Below, one piece after another: positions 1-11,462 of a stretch of DNA of 64,000 nucleotides. The translations under genes were made by a program, and so were the position numbers. Origin of the DNA: Nematopogon swammerdamellus (Eukaryota; Arthropoda; Insecta; Lepidoptera; Adelidae); the NCBI GenBank assembly GCA_946902875.1, contig OX336338.1, forward strand, positions 11,089,971-11,153,970, in the 5' to 3' direction. A model generated the notes under the pieces. That model worked only from the letters and a program-made list of their open reading frames with translations. It did not search any database and was not told where the DNA came from. Position 1 is the stretch's first letter; every line of letters begins with the position of its first letter.

Positions 1-58
1 GTCATCCGTCATAATCAGCAGATCATCACTTGGCACCTTGTCAATATCTTCATCATAC
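1..58 (-). CDS. Partial downstream exon of the WW-repeat Ser-rich gene
   Basis: On the minus strand an acceptor (TTTACAG) ends at position 59 and the exon runs off the left edge. Only one frame is open: it needs two bases from the preceding exon, and the main exon at 4340-7563 ends in exactly two bases (AG). The join gives Arg followed by the acidic stretch YDEDIDKVPSDDLLIMTDD. Phase agreement and the acidic composition, like the end of the main exon, support it. The exon is truncated by the window, so the end of the protein is not visible. Confidence 0.55.
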
Positions 59-289
59 CTGTAAATATCTATAATTACTTAGCACTGATGACGACTATCG
101 AAATATCTGTTAAAATAAATGTGCATTTTGAAATGTTTAATATTGTGACTTTAATAACTAAAAACCTTAAGGATTCGCTCTAAAATTCGTTAGCACTGCA
201 CATGATAATGACATGACACTGAGATGCACAATTAATAAACGGAGTTGCTATTCAAAGTAGCACGAACGAGGAACGTACGGTCGCAGCGT

Positions 290-545
290 CCGGTGTTGAC
301 GTGCGCGCGCGGGCCGCGGGCGTACCATTACCGCACGCACGCTCAACTCAACTACTGTCATACTACTGCCCGCCGCCCGTGTCGTGTCGGCCCGTCCCGT
401 CTGCCTAATCTGACCGACACGACACCGTGCAGCCGCCTCCGCAACCTCCGCGCCGCGCCGCCCCGCACCACGCCCCGCCTCCCCGCGCCGTGCCGCGGCG
501 AAGGGGAGTGGAGGCGGAGGCGGCGGCGGTCGACGCATCTCTCTC
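290..545. promoter_or_regulatory. GC- and CpG-rich patch
   Basis: A roughly 250-bp block dense in CG dinucleotides stands out from the AT-rich surroundings. Both strands carry Arg/Pro-rich open frames of 96-101 codons, which are expected from composition and are not treated as genes. It may be a promoter or first exon of a gene or alternative transcript, but no clear donor or initiator decides the strand. Confidence 0.25.
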
Positions 546-1496
546 GATGATATAGTGTTGCTATTCTGGAACCTGTTGCCTGCTGCCTGTCTGTGGGATG
601 ATCAACGCCTGTCGAGCAACTTTTTGTAAAATTTACGATGCCGAAACAAAAATAAAAAAATTTAAATGAGCGGGCTCACTGGTGTCCGAGTCGTAGGTGT
701 TTACGTGAAAGGTGAAAGTTACCATCTCCGAATTATTTCTGTTATTTATTTGTGACACTGGCAGTTGACAGCTCAAACTGCTGAACAATCGTCCCGTTTC
801 GTTTCCGACACGCACCCGTAAGTAGCTCCCGATTAAGATTTTCAACTGGCAGTACCTAGGACCTTCTAAGTCCGACCGCGCCCGGTGTGCTTAAAACCCA
901 GTATAAATATAAATCCATAGTACCACAAAGGCTGACATGTCTATCTGAAAAGGTCATGAAAAGGCTGACACGACATGTTCTATAATTTGTTATGAATTCG
1001 GTAAGTAATTATATTTCACCGCAAGTTTGGGGAAATTCTCTGGACACTCGACGGACAGGTAACACTGAAACGAGTAGCTATACGCTCTTGCACCGATCGA
1101 ATCCACCGATACCGAAGCACAGATCGAAGGCTCTATTCAGCTTGTTATTCACCCGATGCGTTGAAGCGAGAGAACCATTTTGCTTTATTGTTGACCGGCA
1201 CTGTTGCGAAAGAGACAGACGCCCACACAAACGTCAAAGCAAACCGGTCCCTCGAGTCTAACTATACTTGGTATATATAAATAAAAATACACATAAGTTT
1301 GTTACAATTTTGTGGTTTGGTTTTTTTGCAACACTAGAAAGATAGCACTCCATTATTAACAGTACCAAGCATAGAATGTTATCCTATGTGATGTTATTAT
1401 CATCACGCCACCACTCGTCATCACCAGCATCATGTCAGCCTCGGTCGACTGTCGTTCGTGATCATAAGCACACCTGGGCGCGGTCAGAATGGATGA

Positions 1497-1750
1497 ATGA
1501 CCGCTCGACGACCGATGGAGACTGACCGTGGTTCGGATTCCACATAAACTGTACCTAGGTCCCTTCCTTTCTTACCTTACTGTGTGGTTGTGTAGTGCAC
1601 CCGCCCGGGTTGGACCACCGCACTGAACGAAGTGAGGTCGGTTGAAACGGCTATATAAATAGTTCATGTTTTCCGTCCAGTTCAGTGTAGCCGGCACGAC
1701 CGAAGGGAAGCACTGACATGGCACCTAGTTCACCAAGGTGTCATGGGATG
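1497..1750 (+). mobile_element. SINE copy
   Basis: The segment carries the body of the SINE family found throughout the window: the block with GCCCGGGTTGG and CCACCGCACTGAA, then GTCCAGTTCAGTGTAGCCGG, then AAGGGAAGCACTGACATGGC. The tail is followed by a short AAAGTC repeat. The 5' part is diverged. Confidence 0.7.
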
Positions 1751-2763
1751 TCAAAGTCAAAAGTCAAAGTCAAAGTTCTACAAACAACAAATGCACGATC
1801 TCGCGGGTACAGTATAGGCACTATTTTCATGCATTTTTGTTTTTTATAAAGCACCTGTATGGTTTAGTTTCATGAATTCGGGGAAAGTTCCCCGTGCGCT
1901 TTCACGTTCGAAAAAATTATTATATTTTTGGGCCAAAATGTATGTGAATCTGTCCGTGAGAGTTTATTTGGTGAAAATCGGACGAGACTTTTCACGCTAT
2001 CGCAAGTTGTCTGATCGCACTTGGGGAGATGGTGGTGACGTCGTCGGTGGTGGGGGGGAGGTCGAGTACTGTTTTTGTGTATTCGCCGGCGGATGGGTCG
2101 TTAAGTCGTGGTAGCGTTCACGTTTATATAGGTTGTATAGTTTAGCAGCACGAAGGAAGGCGTCTACTTTACGTCGCCAACTTTCTGGAATGCCCCATGA
2201 ATTGAATGAATTTCTGGAAATGTCGCGAAGCGTGAGACATTCATCGAATTCACGTCAAAATACTTAATGAAATGCCTCATTGTGCAATATATTATGTTAT
2301 ATTTCCCAATATTGACTTCGTAAACAATAGCCGCACGCTCTGATTACGAGTACTAACTTATATAAACTCACAGCTTGTTTCATACTAACATATTGGTCCT
2401 CAATGGTCTTCATACTAACATATTGTTATCGTGCCGTGCTACTTCTAATCGTTTTTATGGTTCTGTAGCCAGCCGTGCTGACAGGGATCCTTATAAAATC
2501 GTGTAGGTGCCTGTCCGTCTGTCACACACACGCGCTGTCCGAGTAGATAACTCCCAAACGCGAAGCTCAATAAACTAATCAATAATCATAGATGCTGAGA
2601 CGGTAGACTTTATTTACATAAAATAAAAAAAGTAATACTAATAATAACTAAATAAATAAACCTACCTAACAAACATGAAAATAACTATCAAAAAGGGACA
2701 TTTTCAAATGTTCCTAGAGCACTATTGCGGCATTACTCCGCTGGATGGCAAGTATTTGAATGA

Positions 2764-2803
2764 AGTAGGCCCTTTTTGGACTACCGTCCAAAAAGGGCCT
2801 ACT
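2764..2803. repeat. Perfect 18-bp hairpin
   Basis: An 18-base arm (AGTAGGCCCTTTTTGGAC) is followed by four bases and its exact reverse complement. No mismatch is visible. The surrounding sequence is not obviously repeated, so it may be the core of a small foldback element or a structured RNA. Confidence 0.8.
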
Positions 2804-3115
2804 ACTAAATTAAAATATTGAAATTAGCACAGATGTCATATGACATAAAACTGACTCTAGACCTATCAGTGCACATTGTTTGCAGATACCTGGTACCTAC
2901 CGAATAATATTTAATTATTCACTATCGACAGGTATTCAAATGTTTATGAACACAAATACATGTATATACTATACACACTCTGAAATATCTTGCCGGTTCT
3001 TCTTCGTGGGTGTTATCTAACTGGATAGAAAAATTTGTGACAAGTTCGAGTGTAGTTTCAATGACATAAGGATACTAACAATATAAATGTTAATGTTATC
3101 GTATAACATTAACAG

Positions 3116-3445
3116 TACCGTGTGGGGCCGGTACTTTAAAAGAATAGCCCCACTGCATCTCTTCCCGTGTATGTCGTAAAAGGCGACTAAGGGATATGAC
3201 TCCCTTCTTATATTAATATTACTAGGTGGTAGGGTTTATCCCGCCCGGGTTGGTACCACCGCACTGAATGAAAGGTCGGTCGAAACGGCTATGTAAATAG
3301 TTTGTGTTTTCCGTCTAGTTCAGTGTAGCCGGCACGACCGAAGGGAAGTACTGACGTGGCACCAAGTTCAACCGGTGTTATGGGCTGACATCACGGATGT
3401 TTAAGGTGATGTAGCCAACCGTGTCAGTTTCCATAAAAAAAAAAC
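3116..3445 (+). mobile_element. Full-length SINE copy
   Basis: The copy begins with CCGTGTGGGGCCGGTACTTT, continues through the conserved body (GGTTGGTACCACCGCACTGA) and ends in CCGTGTCAGTTTCCAT plus a poly-A run. It is close to identical to the copy at about 20539-20860, so the two are a good basis for the consensus of this window's SINE. Confidence 0.8.
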
Positions 3446-3573
3446 ATTATTTTACTTAACTGATATGTGATATGATTTAGGATAGGAATATTGACAATTA
3501 TTTTTCTGCTATTGTATTAATTACCATGTTTAAATATTTCTTTGTCAAGTCTTGTAACAGTCAACGATACTTA

Positions 3574-3708
3574 GGCCCACTTGCACCAACACAAATTTAA
3601 TATATAAACCAGTTTAACTCGTTAAACTAGCACCCGTTGTACGTGTAAACCGCGTTTAAATCCATAACTCGCTACTTAGCTTTAAACTCGTGTTGGTGCA
3701 AGTGAGCC
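3574..3708. mobile_element. Harbinger-like MITE with TTA target duplication
   Basis: A 135-bp element has terminal inverted repeats GGCCCACTTGCACCAACAC and its near-perfect complement (one mismatch). It is flanked on both sides by TTA. Ends beginning with GG and a 3-bp TWA target duplication are typical of PIF/Harbinger elements. No coding capacity. Confidence 0.7.
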
Positions 3709-3977
3709 TTAGTGATAAATCTAATGACACTAAATTAAGTAGAAAGTAGTAGGTAGTAGGTAGTAATATACATATATATGCAGTTTCATTACTTTTGTCT
3801 TTTATCTTAGATTGTACAGCCCTTGTCATTGTTTTTCATTGTTTGTCATCGTTTGTTATGATTGCTGTTGATACATAGTTGCTATTCGGAATGTAAGAAC
3901 GTATTCAAGAGCAAAATATATTTGCCTACGAATAATAATTAAACCATAAACCATTATAAACAACAATAGGTACTGAC

Positions 3978-4011
3978 CTGATCTTCGTCACGGCAGTCAA
4001 TGATTTCGCTT
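3978..4011 (-). CDS. Candidate alternative microexon of the WW-repeat gene
   Basis: The minus strand shows a strong acceptor (TTTCCTTTCAG), 34 bases and a donor (GTCAGT). Joined to the main exon it continues open as R-SEIIDCRDEDQ, again acidic. However, 34 bases shift the phase, and reading on into the exon at 1-58 hits a stop in the second codon. Either the microexon is alternative, or an unseen exon restores the frame, or it is a chance match. Confidence 0.3.
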
Positions 4012-4339
4012 CTGAAAGGAAAATGATAATGTGCTCTACATTGACGGAATCAATTGTGCAACATTTTTACTTATAGGTAATTTATGCACATGACACATGC
4101 CCACAGACCATTTCAGTAGATTACACGGGAAAAGGACGCATGATCGGCGCGCCGGCAAGTAAGGACTTTTGCCTTACTTAATATTAGCCGTAAAATATAC
4201 TATAAGTATAGGTAGTTACCAATATTTTATGAATTGTTTTTTTATTCGGGAATACCTATTTAGAATATTATAGATACACTCGTATAGCACGCACCCATAC
4301 TCTAAGACAGTAATGTGAATTATTATTTGAATAGTTTAC

Positions 4340-7300
4340 CTGCAACGTAGCTTCTTGATGACTGGATGCTGCGGAGTGCTGTCGTGAATTCTAACTTGAG
4401 TAGGATCTATCTCCTCACAATCAGAGAAGTCGTCCTCGAGCGGGGCCTGTCCTAACCGGCGAGCGAGGATCGAATCCATGAAAGGACTGTACATTTGTCC
4501 AGACGTTCCGAATATGTCATCGATATCGGTGTATCTCGACACGAACTTTCCTGACGATTTATTGTATCCCGGCTGAGAAATGGCGTTTGCGTAATTGGTG
4601 TTTTCATAAGGCGAGCGCCGGTGCCTATAGCTTTCGGCCTCGCGCGGAGTCTCCAAGCCTTCGGGACTTCGTCGGTCTCCAAGGGGCTCGTCGTCGGGCA
4701 GCGTGAGCGGAAACGGCGGGATTTGATTGTTCGGCATCACGCACTCTTGAACTTCGTCCGACATGGAGCTGTCGCTCTCGGACGGCGGCGATGGCGTCGG
4801 AAGCTTTTCTATTCCTTCGGGGACATTTTTCGAGCTCGATAACCACCACGGACGTTCCCCGGACATGACGTGGTGAATTTTCTTTAGTGGAAAATTGCTC
4901 TTTGAATCTGACGCAGATTTGGATGGATGTGAGTTATCGTTACATTTTTCATTGGCGCTCGACAGTGTTACGTTTTCACTGTTACTAGTGTGCCACCATT
5001 CTTTTTCCCCTGAATCGATGTGCCGTAACTTATAGAAATCAAACTTTTCACTTTTCTCGCTCTCACTAGAAGTTTTTCTAACTGGGGAAAGTCTTTCGAT
5101 GCCCTCCGGAATGTTAGCGCTGCTGTCAAGCCACCACGGTTTTTCCTCGGAATCGTGGTTGCTGTATTTTGAATTAATTGGCTTCCGCAATGGCTCCGAA
5201 GATCTATTATTGTCGGAAGGAGCACTGTCATTGCTCGATTCGAGCCACCATGCGCGCTCTCCCGACTCGATGTGCCTAATCTTTCGAGGTTGCAGTTTTC
5301 TATCGGATCCACTGTTTTGGTGAGCCGACACACTTTTTTCGTTATGTTCAGAATCCATCCACCAAGCCCGTTCTCCCGACTCAATATGCCTGATTGGCCT
5401 TAAAGTTATTTTATTTTCCTGCTCGCAACTGGTCGCTGCACTTTTATTATTAGTATTTGTATGTTCACTCTCGGTAGATAAGTTCGGTGCATCTTTACTC
5501 GTAGGTTCCGATACGCTTTCCACCCAATTACTATTTTCACTGTTATCGTGTGACCTAAGTTTGAAAAAATTGGTCACAGGACCTAAAGCTCTGATTAAAA
5601 ATGATTTGGCTTCGTCGGTTGAAGTGGGTTCAATTTTTTGATTTGGAGAAGGCGAACATTTTGCCGACTTGTCTAATGAAATAGACAAATCATCAGCAGA
5701 CGTCCTGGACAAGTCGTTGGATCTTGTTGATTTGAATTTTGAAGCGACTTCTTCGTCACTACACGATGTTTGCGTGGATGTACCGAGAGACTCGGGACTG
5801 TTGCTATCCCTAGAAGTCTGAGATTTAATGGAATGTCTGATTTTATTTGATATGTTTGAAGATGAATCATTTAGTACGACGTTAATGGATGGTAATGTTC
5901 TGTTGTCGATTTCTTTGACAGGAGATGCGTTCTCACTACTGTTTCTATCAGTACATTGATCGGATTCAGCAGAACTGCCGGACCCTCTCCTCTTTTTGAT
6001 TATTTTCTTTTTTTGTTCGCTCGATGAATCTGAGCCTGATTTTTTTATTTTGGTTTTCTTTACTTTGACAGTTGCTTCTGTTTTAGGAGCATGTGGTGGG
6101 AGTTGACTATTAGTTATTGTCACCTCTGGCGATACCATTTCAGTGGATGTTACTGAATTTGAAGCTTTGGACTTTTTCAGTTTTAAGTTTACATTTATTA
6201 TAATCTCTGAAGTCTCGTCGTCTTCATTTTCTTTATAAACTGTTAAGACTCCTGGATTATTTTCGTGATTCATACTCGTGTGATCGACAGCTTTGGGAAC
6301 ATTTTTTTTTAAATCCATTGCGCTTGCTTGCTGAGTGCTGGGGTGAGAACCCACATAAGAGTTATCGTTATAATTATTCTTTTTATTAATATTGATATCG
6401 TTGTCAGTACTGTGATTCTCACTTTTTTCGCTTGCCGAGTTACTACTAACAGATGGTTCTCTAATATTGGCATAGTGAGTGGAGTATCTACCGGCATAAC
6501 CGCAGTATTTATTCGAACTTGGATTATATGCAGACCAGGACGATACGCTCGCTCTAGTTGTACTACCGTATCTGCTATTGCGGGTTGAGTCGTCGAGTCT
6601 GTCAGACTGCATACATTTGTCCACCATAGGTGGTCTTTTATTTGATCGCGTTATATTCTTCTCTATAGTTTTTGCCATGTCAGCTCGTCTCGTTCTTACA
6701 TAAACTGATGAACCAGGTGGCGTAGGCGAAGTATGTCGTGTAATAACTGTAATTGTCTCAAATCTTTCCTCGACATCATCGTTATCTTCTTCATCTTTTT
6801 CTTCAATTGTGTTGTCAGCGTTAATGTCCTCGTTCGTTTCTTTAGAAATAATTGATGCGTTGTCAACTTGTACAGAGTTACTAGGTTGCACTGGAGAGAT
6901 ATTGGATACTGGGGATTTCTCAACAGGGCTTCCACGTAAGTAATTATTGGACAGCCTGTTACTTATGCCATACCTGCTCAAAGTAATTTCAGGCTTAGTT
7001 TCCGTTCGGCTTATTGGCCTCGTATATGTTGAAGCGCGAGGATATATTTTGTAACTCGAATAACCGGAACCGTAACCGGACGACTTGTCTGTTTTATTTG
7101 GAATGTCTTTTTCTTTTTCCTTTGGGCTTGGATCGCGGCTGCGGCTTTTCATTAATGTTGGGGTTTTTAAAATCCGCCTGTCCGGGCTGATAGCTCGGGA
7201 AGTTCGGCTCAAGCTGTACTTGCTCGAGGTGGAAACGGGACTTGGTTCTCTGCTTTTGCTACTCGACGCAGGCACTGTCAGTCGGTTATAGCTCGCGTCT

Positions 7301-7563
7301 TTTCTTTCGTCATACTTGGGTTTTTCGTCTTTGTTCGGTTTATAGTTAGTGTAGCGGCTCGCGATGGCGGTGATGGGCGTTTCGTTTTCCCTGGTACCAG
7401 AACGGTCTCGGCATAGTACTGGAATGCTGGAGGACTTGTATGAAGGGGTGATATACTTGGCGGTTACGCCGGTGGGCCTGTCGGATGCGCCGGAGCCGCC
7501 GGAGCTGCCGGAACCGACACGGCCACTGTCTCCACTTCTGCGTCCGTACGATGACGTGTCATA
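4340..7563 (-). CDS. Main exon of an uncharacterised Ser-rich protein with SGE-x-WW repeats
   Basis: A single 3224-base exon encodes about 1075 residues. The acceptor CTATTGCAG is immediately before 7563 and the donor is AG|GTAAAC at 4339, so the apparent stop just past 4340 lies in the intron. The protein is Ser-rich and low in complexity. An N-terminal Ser/Gly/Arg/Tyr region with SP sites is followed by an acidic run near residue 255 and a Lys-rich run near residue 520 that resembles a nuclear localisation signal. Five repeats of the form [KR]-[IL]-[RH]-H-[IV]-x-S-G-E-[RK]-x-W-W lie at about residues 725-915; the third keeps only the E-[EK]-x-WW part. Two repeats are followed by PEGIE[RK]L. 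The C-terminal part ends in an acidic patch (DDFSDCEEIDP). I do not recognise the family. The length and constant register argue strongly for a real gene; its function is open. Confidence 0.85.
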
Positions 7564-7610
7564 CTGCAATAGAAAAACGTAAAATTTTTAATAGTATTAT
7601 ATTATATATA

Positions 7611-8060
7611 CAGGATGTAAAAACGGCGAATACATAAAATTTTGGAAATGATTACTGGGATCAAGAGTAACAAAAAAGTCAAATAACTATTTTCTGAATT
7701 CCCTTTAAATAAAAAGTTACAGTTTTCATACAAACTAATTGATTATTTTAGTGTAAAAATGATCTAATCACAACAGGGCAGCGCAGAGGGGGGAAGAGCG
7801 GGTGAGACGTGAGCGCCTCGGATGGAGGTGTTGGCGGGAGGGGCGGGGGTTAGCTTTGTGAGTGGAGGACTGGAGGTCGGTATGCGGAGGGTGCGGAGCG
7901 GCAACAACGCGTTAAATTACACTAGACGAAAACACACATTTCAAAAATTTATATTTCTAAAACTAGCCACTTTAGAGAAAAACTTTATTTGCTTTTTTGT
8001 CTAGGAAAAACATGAGGATTGCGCTGGCGAAATTAATGTACTCGCCGTTTTAACAGCCTG
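7611..8060. mobile_element. 450-bp TA-flanked MITE, copy 1
   Basis: The element starts CAGGATGTAAAAACGGCGAA and ends with the complementary TTTTAACAGCCTG, flanked by TA on both sides. It is nearly identical in length and sequence to the copy at 10547-10996. It sits 47 bp upstream of the acceptor of the 3.2-kb exon, in the intron. No transposase is encoded, and the 60-codon frame inside it is not a gene. Confidence 0.85.
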
Positions 8061-8292
8061 TATATAACCCCACATCACATATTTAAAAATGTCTATTTGT
8101 ATGTCACTTCGCTTCAAATTCGTTGAAATGAATGCTTCGCTTTGATGTGTAAGGGATTAAAAGGATGTAAAATCGTTTTAATGAGTTGCAACCTAAAATT
8201 GTTACCTAGGTAGGTATTTGTAGGTATCTATGGGCTCTCTACTCTACTATGCTAGTAGGTACTATTAAATTATCTGTGACTCAACCCTTTTT

Positions 8293-8710
8293 AAGGTTCC
8301 GTATCCGGTATGAGACCCTATTACTAAGCCTACGCCGTCTGTCTGACTGTCTGTCTGTCTGTCCGTCCGTCCGTCCGTCCGTCCGTCCGTCCGTCTGTCT
8401 GTCCGAGGGCTGTATCTCTTGAACCGTAATAGGTAGCCCGTTGAAATTTTCACAGAATATGTGTTATTATGACGGATATAACAACAAATAATAAAAATAA
8501 GAAAAAGTAAAATATTCACGGGGGCTCCCATAGAAGAAACCAAAAAGTGTATGCGCGCGCGCCATCTACCGAAAAGATTATGAAGCATTTTAACTAATCA
8601 TGACATTTAACTAATATGAAGCATTTCATAACACGCCATAGATGGCGTTAGCCATGATATGGCGATACGGAAGCCTCGGTGCGCGAGTTCGACTCGCACT
8701 TGGCCGGTTT
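8293..8710 (+). repeat. Interspersed repeat, family R-TTCCG
   Basis: The unit begins GGTTCCGTATCCGG, carries a (GTCC/GTCT)n microsatellite at 8336-8404, the phrase CGCCATCTACCGAAAAG, the phrase ACGCCATAGATGGCGT and ends in GAGTTCGACTCGCACTTGG. The same order is found reversed at 18290-18678 and partly at 12850-13060. No coding capacity is visible; the class is unknown. Confidence 0.7.
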
Positions 8711-8713
8711 CTT

Positions 8714-8815
8714 TTGGAACTGACACGGTTATTGGCTCCATCACCTACAACCGTGATTTCAGCCAATAACACCTTGGTGAACTAGGTGCCATGGCAGTGG
8801 TACGCTGCCTGGGGT
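8714..8815 (-). mobile_element. SINE 3' fragment
   Basis: This is the reverse complement of the SINE 3' part: GAACTGACACGG followed by the CACCTACAACCGTGAT block and GGTGAACTAGGTGCCATG. It is truncated towards higher coordinates. Confidence 0.6.
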
Positions 8816-10212
8816 AAGCAAATATAATACTGATTCATAGACCCGGGCGAACTGAAATTATAAAAAAAAGCCCCAGTTGCACTCCGAGAGTGCCGGCAGA
8901 AGTGAAAACTTTTTGTATTTCCGAAAATAATTCTTAGGTGGTTTTAAAAAACTAAACACCCTAAGACCGTAACATTGCTTAAAAAAGAAAACAAAAGAAA
9001 AAAAAACTAAAAAATTTTGAGGGATTCGAACCCATGGTCAAAAAATACAAATCCTACACTCTTCTCAGGAAGCCAGGAAATCACATAAACGACCAAACGA
9101 ATATCGGATTCCCTTGATTCGCTTTCGGCTTTACTGTCACTGAGAGACGAACAGAATTGATCCCGAGCCACTCGTAACTTAACCCTTAATGCAATGACTT
9201 AACTTTTAAATAATAAAAATAAATCTGACGCTTTTCGAGATCTGACGCGAGTTTAACATTTTTTACCCACCTAAAAAAGTGCCAAGCGCCGCTAAAGAAG
9301 TTTTCACTTCAAAAATATTTCTGACGAAAGCGGAATCTGACGGACATGTACGATTCAAAAGAATAAATCAGTACATTACATATATTTTGTTCGTCGTGCG
9401 TGGTTGTATGTAATCTGACTACTATCTACAAATAACAACTTTAATGTGCTTTCGATATATTCCTATTAAACTTTATTTACAACTTCGTACGTAACCACAG
9501 ACATAACGAGGTTAATGTCGCAGTACCTATTTTTAATTTATCTACGCTCCTACAACCAGTCCTTCCCTGATCTGAGCCTGGGCAACTGTCTAAACTGAAG
9601 CAAGATTGTAGAAATATTCTTGGATTCTACAAGTCGACCCTGTTCCAACGATGTGTCACTTACCATATAAAAAAATAAATTATTTCAAAGTTACATACGA
9701 CCCCTCTGTGGGGGCAGTTTTTAATAAATTTTTAAATATCTTCTTCAGAGTTTATGCAAAACATAATATTGTACCAAACAACTTGACTCTGAATGATAGA
9801 CAGACGGCCGGACGCATGAGTCACACCATTAGGTTGCGTTTTCATCGCTTTGAGGTACGGAACTGAAAAAAAACCGTTTAAAAAAGACATAGTGTTGTGT
9901 GCGCGAGCTCCCGGGATATAGTACAGGCAAACGCAGTTTGGAGAAGTGTGTTTGTTTATGTTTTACAATGTACAGCAAGGTCGAGCAGGCTGTTAACATG
10001 CGCTGAAATTACCATGTTTATTTTATTATTTTCTATACTGCATCGATGTTCAATGGAGAAAACGGTCAAAAATAAACTTGCGTTTATTTTTATTATTCCG
10101 TCGGTAACTGAAGTAAAAAATATGAAATATAATATGCAGAATTGTTCGTGAAAATCACATGCGTCACGTCGACACTAACCTGTAATTATTAGATATAAAT
10201 AAAAATACTTAC

Positions 10213-10276
10213 ATAATTCCTGAACGACATCGTCGGTTAGCAACTAAAATCCATGAGTGTGCTTGGAGGTGCCTTC
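10213..10276 (-). CDS. Start exon of the WW-repeat gene (5' UTR plus MSFRNY)
   Basis: On the minus strand an acceptor (TATTGTTACAG) precedes 10276 and a strong donor GTAAGT begins at 10212. The last 18 bases before the donor (10230-10213) read ATG then five codons, giving MSFRNY, in phase 0. The main exon also starts in phase 0 with YDTSSYGRR, so the join is clean. Upstream in the same exon a six-codon open frame starts with ATG and stops four bases before the main ATG, a possible upstream ORF that could lower translation. The exon is therefore mostly 5' UTR, and an earlier non-coding exon must exist. Confidence 0.65.
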
Positions 10277-10546
10277 CTGTAACAATATAGCAAAATATTA
10301 CAAAATTGTAGGTCAACCATTTCTATTTGCTGTTTTGAGCTAATTACAAGATTAATTATTCTCTGTCATACATATCATATCGACTTGATTTGCTTACTTG
10401 GTTTTTATGCAAATTGGTCGTGACTTCTGTAATTCGTATAGAACGTGTTTTATAGTAGAGGTGTAGTTTGATTTCTATCTTCCGCTACATTGCAAACCTA
10501 CGTACTGCAGTATTTAATTAATAATAAATATGTGTGGGCTTCTATA

Positions 10547-10996
10547 CAGGGTGTAAAAACGGCGAGTACATTAAATTTAGGAAATGATTATTGGGATCAA
10601 GAGTAACAAAAAATTTCAATAACTTTTTTCTGAATTCCCTTTAAATAAAAAGTTACAGTTTTCATACAAACTAATTGATTATTTTAGTGTAAACATTATC
10701 TAATGACAACAGGGTGGCGCGGACGGCGAAAGAGCGGGTGAGACGTGAGCGCCTCGGACGGAGGTGTTGGCGGGAGGGGCGGGGGTTAGCTTTGTGAGTG
10801 GAGGACTGGAGGTCGGCAGGCGGAGGGTGCAGAGCGGCAACAACGCGTTAAATTACACTAGACGAAAACATACATTTCAAAAATTCATATCTCGAAAACT
10901 AGACACTTTAGAGAAAAACTTTAATTGCTTTTTTGTCTAGGAAAAACATGAGGATTGCGCTGGCGAAATTAATGTACTCGCCGTTTTAACACCCTG
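10547..10996. mobile_element. 450-bp TA-flanked MITE, copy 2
   Basis: The ends CAGGGTGTAAAAACGGCGAG and the complementary CTCGCCGTTTTAACACCCTG are perfect over about 25 bases and are flanked by TA. The length equals that of the copy at 7611-8060, and the interior differs by scattered substitutions. This points to one recently active non-autonomous family, probably Tc1/mariner-related because of the TA target. Confidence 0.85.
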
Positions 10997-11462
10997 TAGA
11001 ATGATATAGAATGAGTAGTTAGTTAGATTTAATTTAACCCTAACGCGGCGTGTGGGCGGCACGGGCACAGAAGATGCGCGTGCGGAGGTGTTTGGCACAG
11101 CGCGCGTGTTCTAATGTGACTAAGTAGGCAACTACTGAATTGAACATTGAACAGCACAAACCTGTCTGTTTTCTGTATCTCTAAATATGTATTTTGAAGT
11201 ATGTAGCTGCGACTTCGCTTCGAGGCAAAACGTAACGTCCTATAGGTTCCTAGCCATCCTTAGATCGTTATTGACGGAGAAGTGATCGAACAGGTTGAAG
11301 AGTACGCGTATACCTCGGTCAAATTCTGCTGCTTGGTAGACAAGGTCTGCTAAAGGAGGTCGAGAGACGTATTCAACTGGGTTGGGTTGGGCTGCCTTCG
11401 GAAAGTTAAAATTCGCCCTGAGGTCTGATCTTCCGCAAAATTAAAAAAACCCGTATATATGA

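Larger units (their letters stand above)
59..3977. other. Intron-scale region with repeats, no gene seen
   Basis: This stretch separates the leftmost exon from the next candidate exon. It holds a GC-rich patch at about 290-545, two SINE copies, a perfect hairpin and a Harbinger-like MITE, listed separately. The open frames in it are short, follow the GC-rich patch and show no recognisable domain. Confidence 0.5.

Noticed and set aside
245..550. 101-codon frame in the GC-rich patch
   Set aside because: Arg/Pro-rich on one strand and Arg/Ala/Pro-rich on the other; typical of CG-rich non-coding DNA.
9015..9075. tRNA-like B box on the minus strand (GGGTTCGAATCCC)
   Set aside because: No matching A box or cloverleaf could be built; at most a decayed tRNA-derived SINE.
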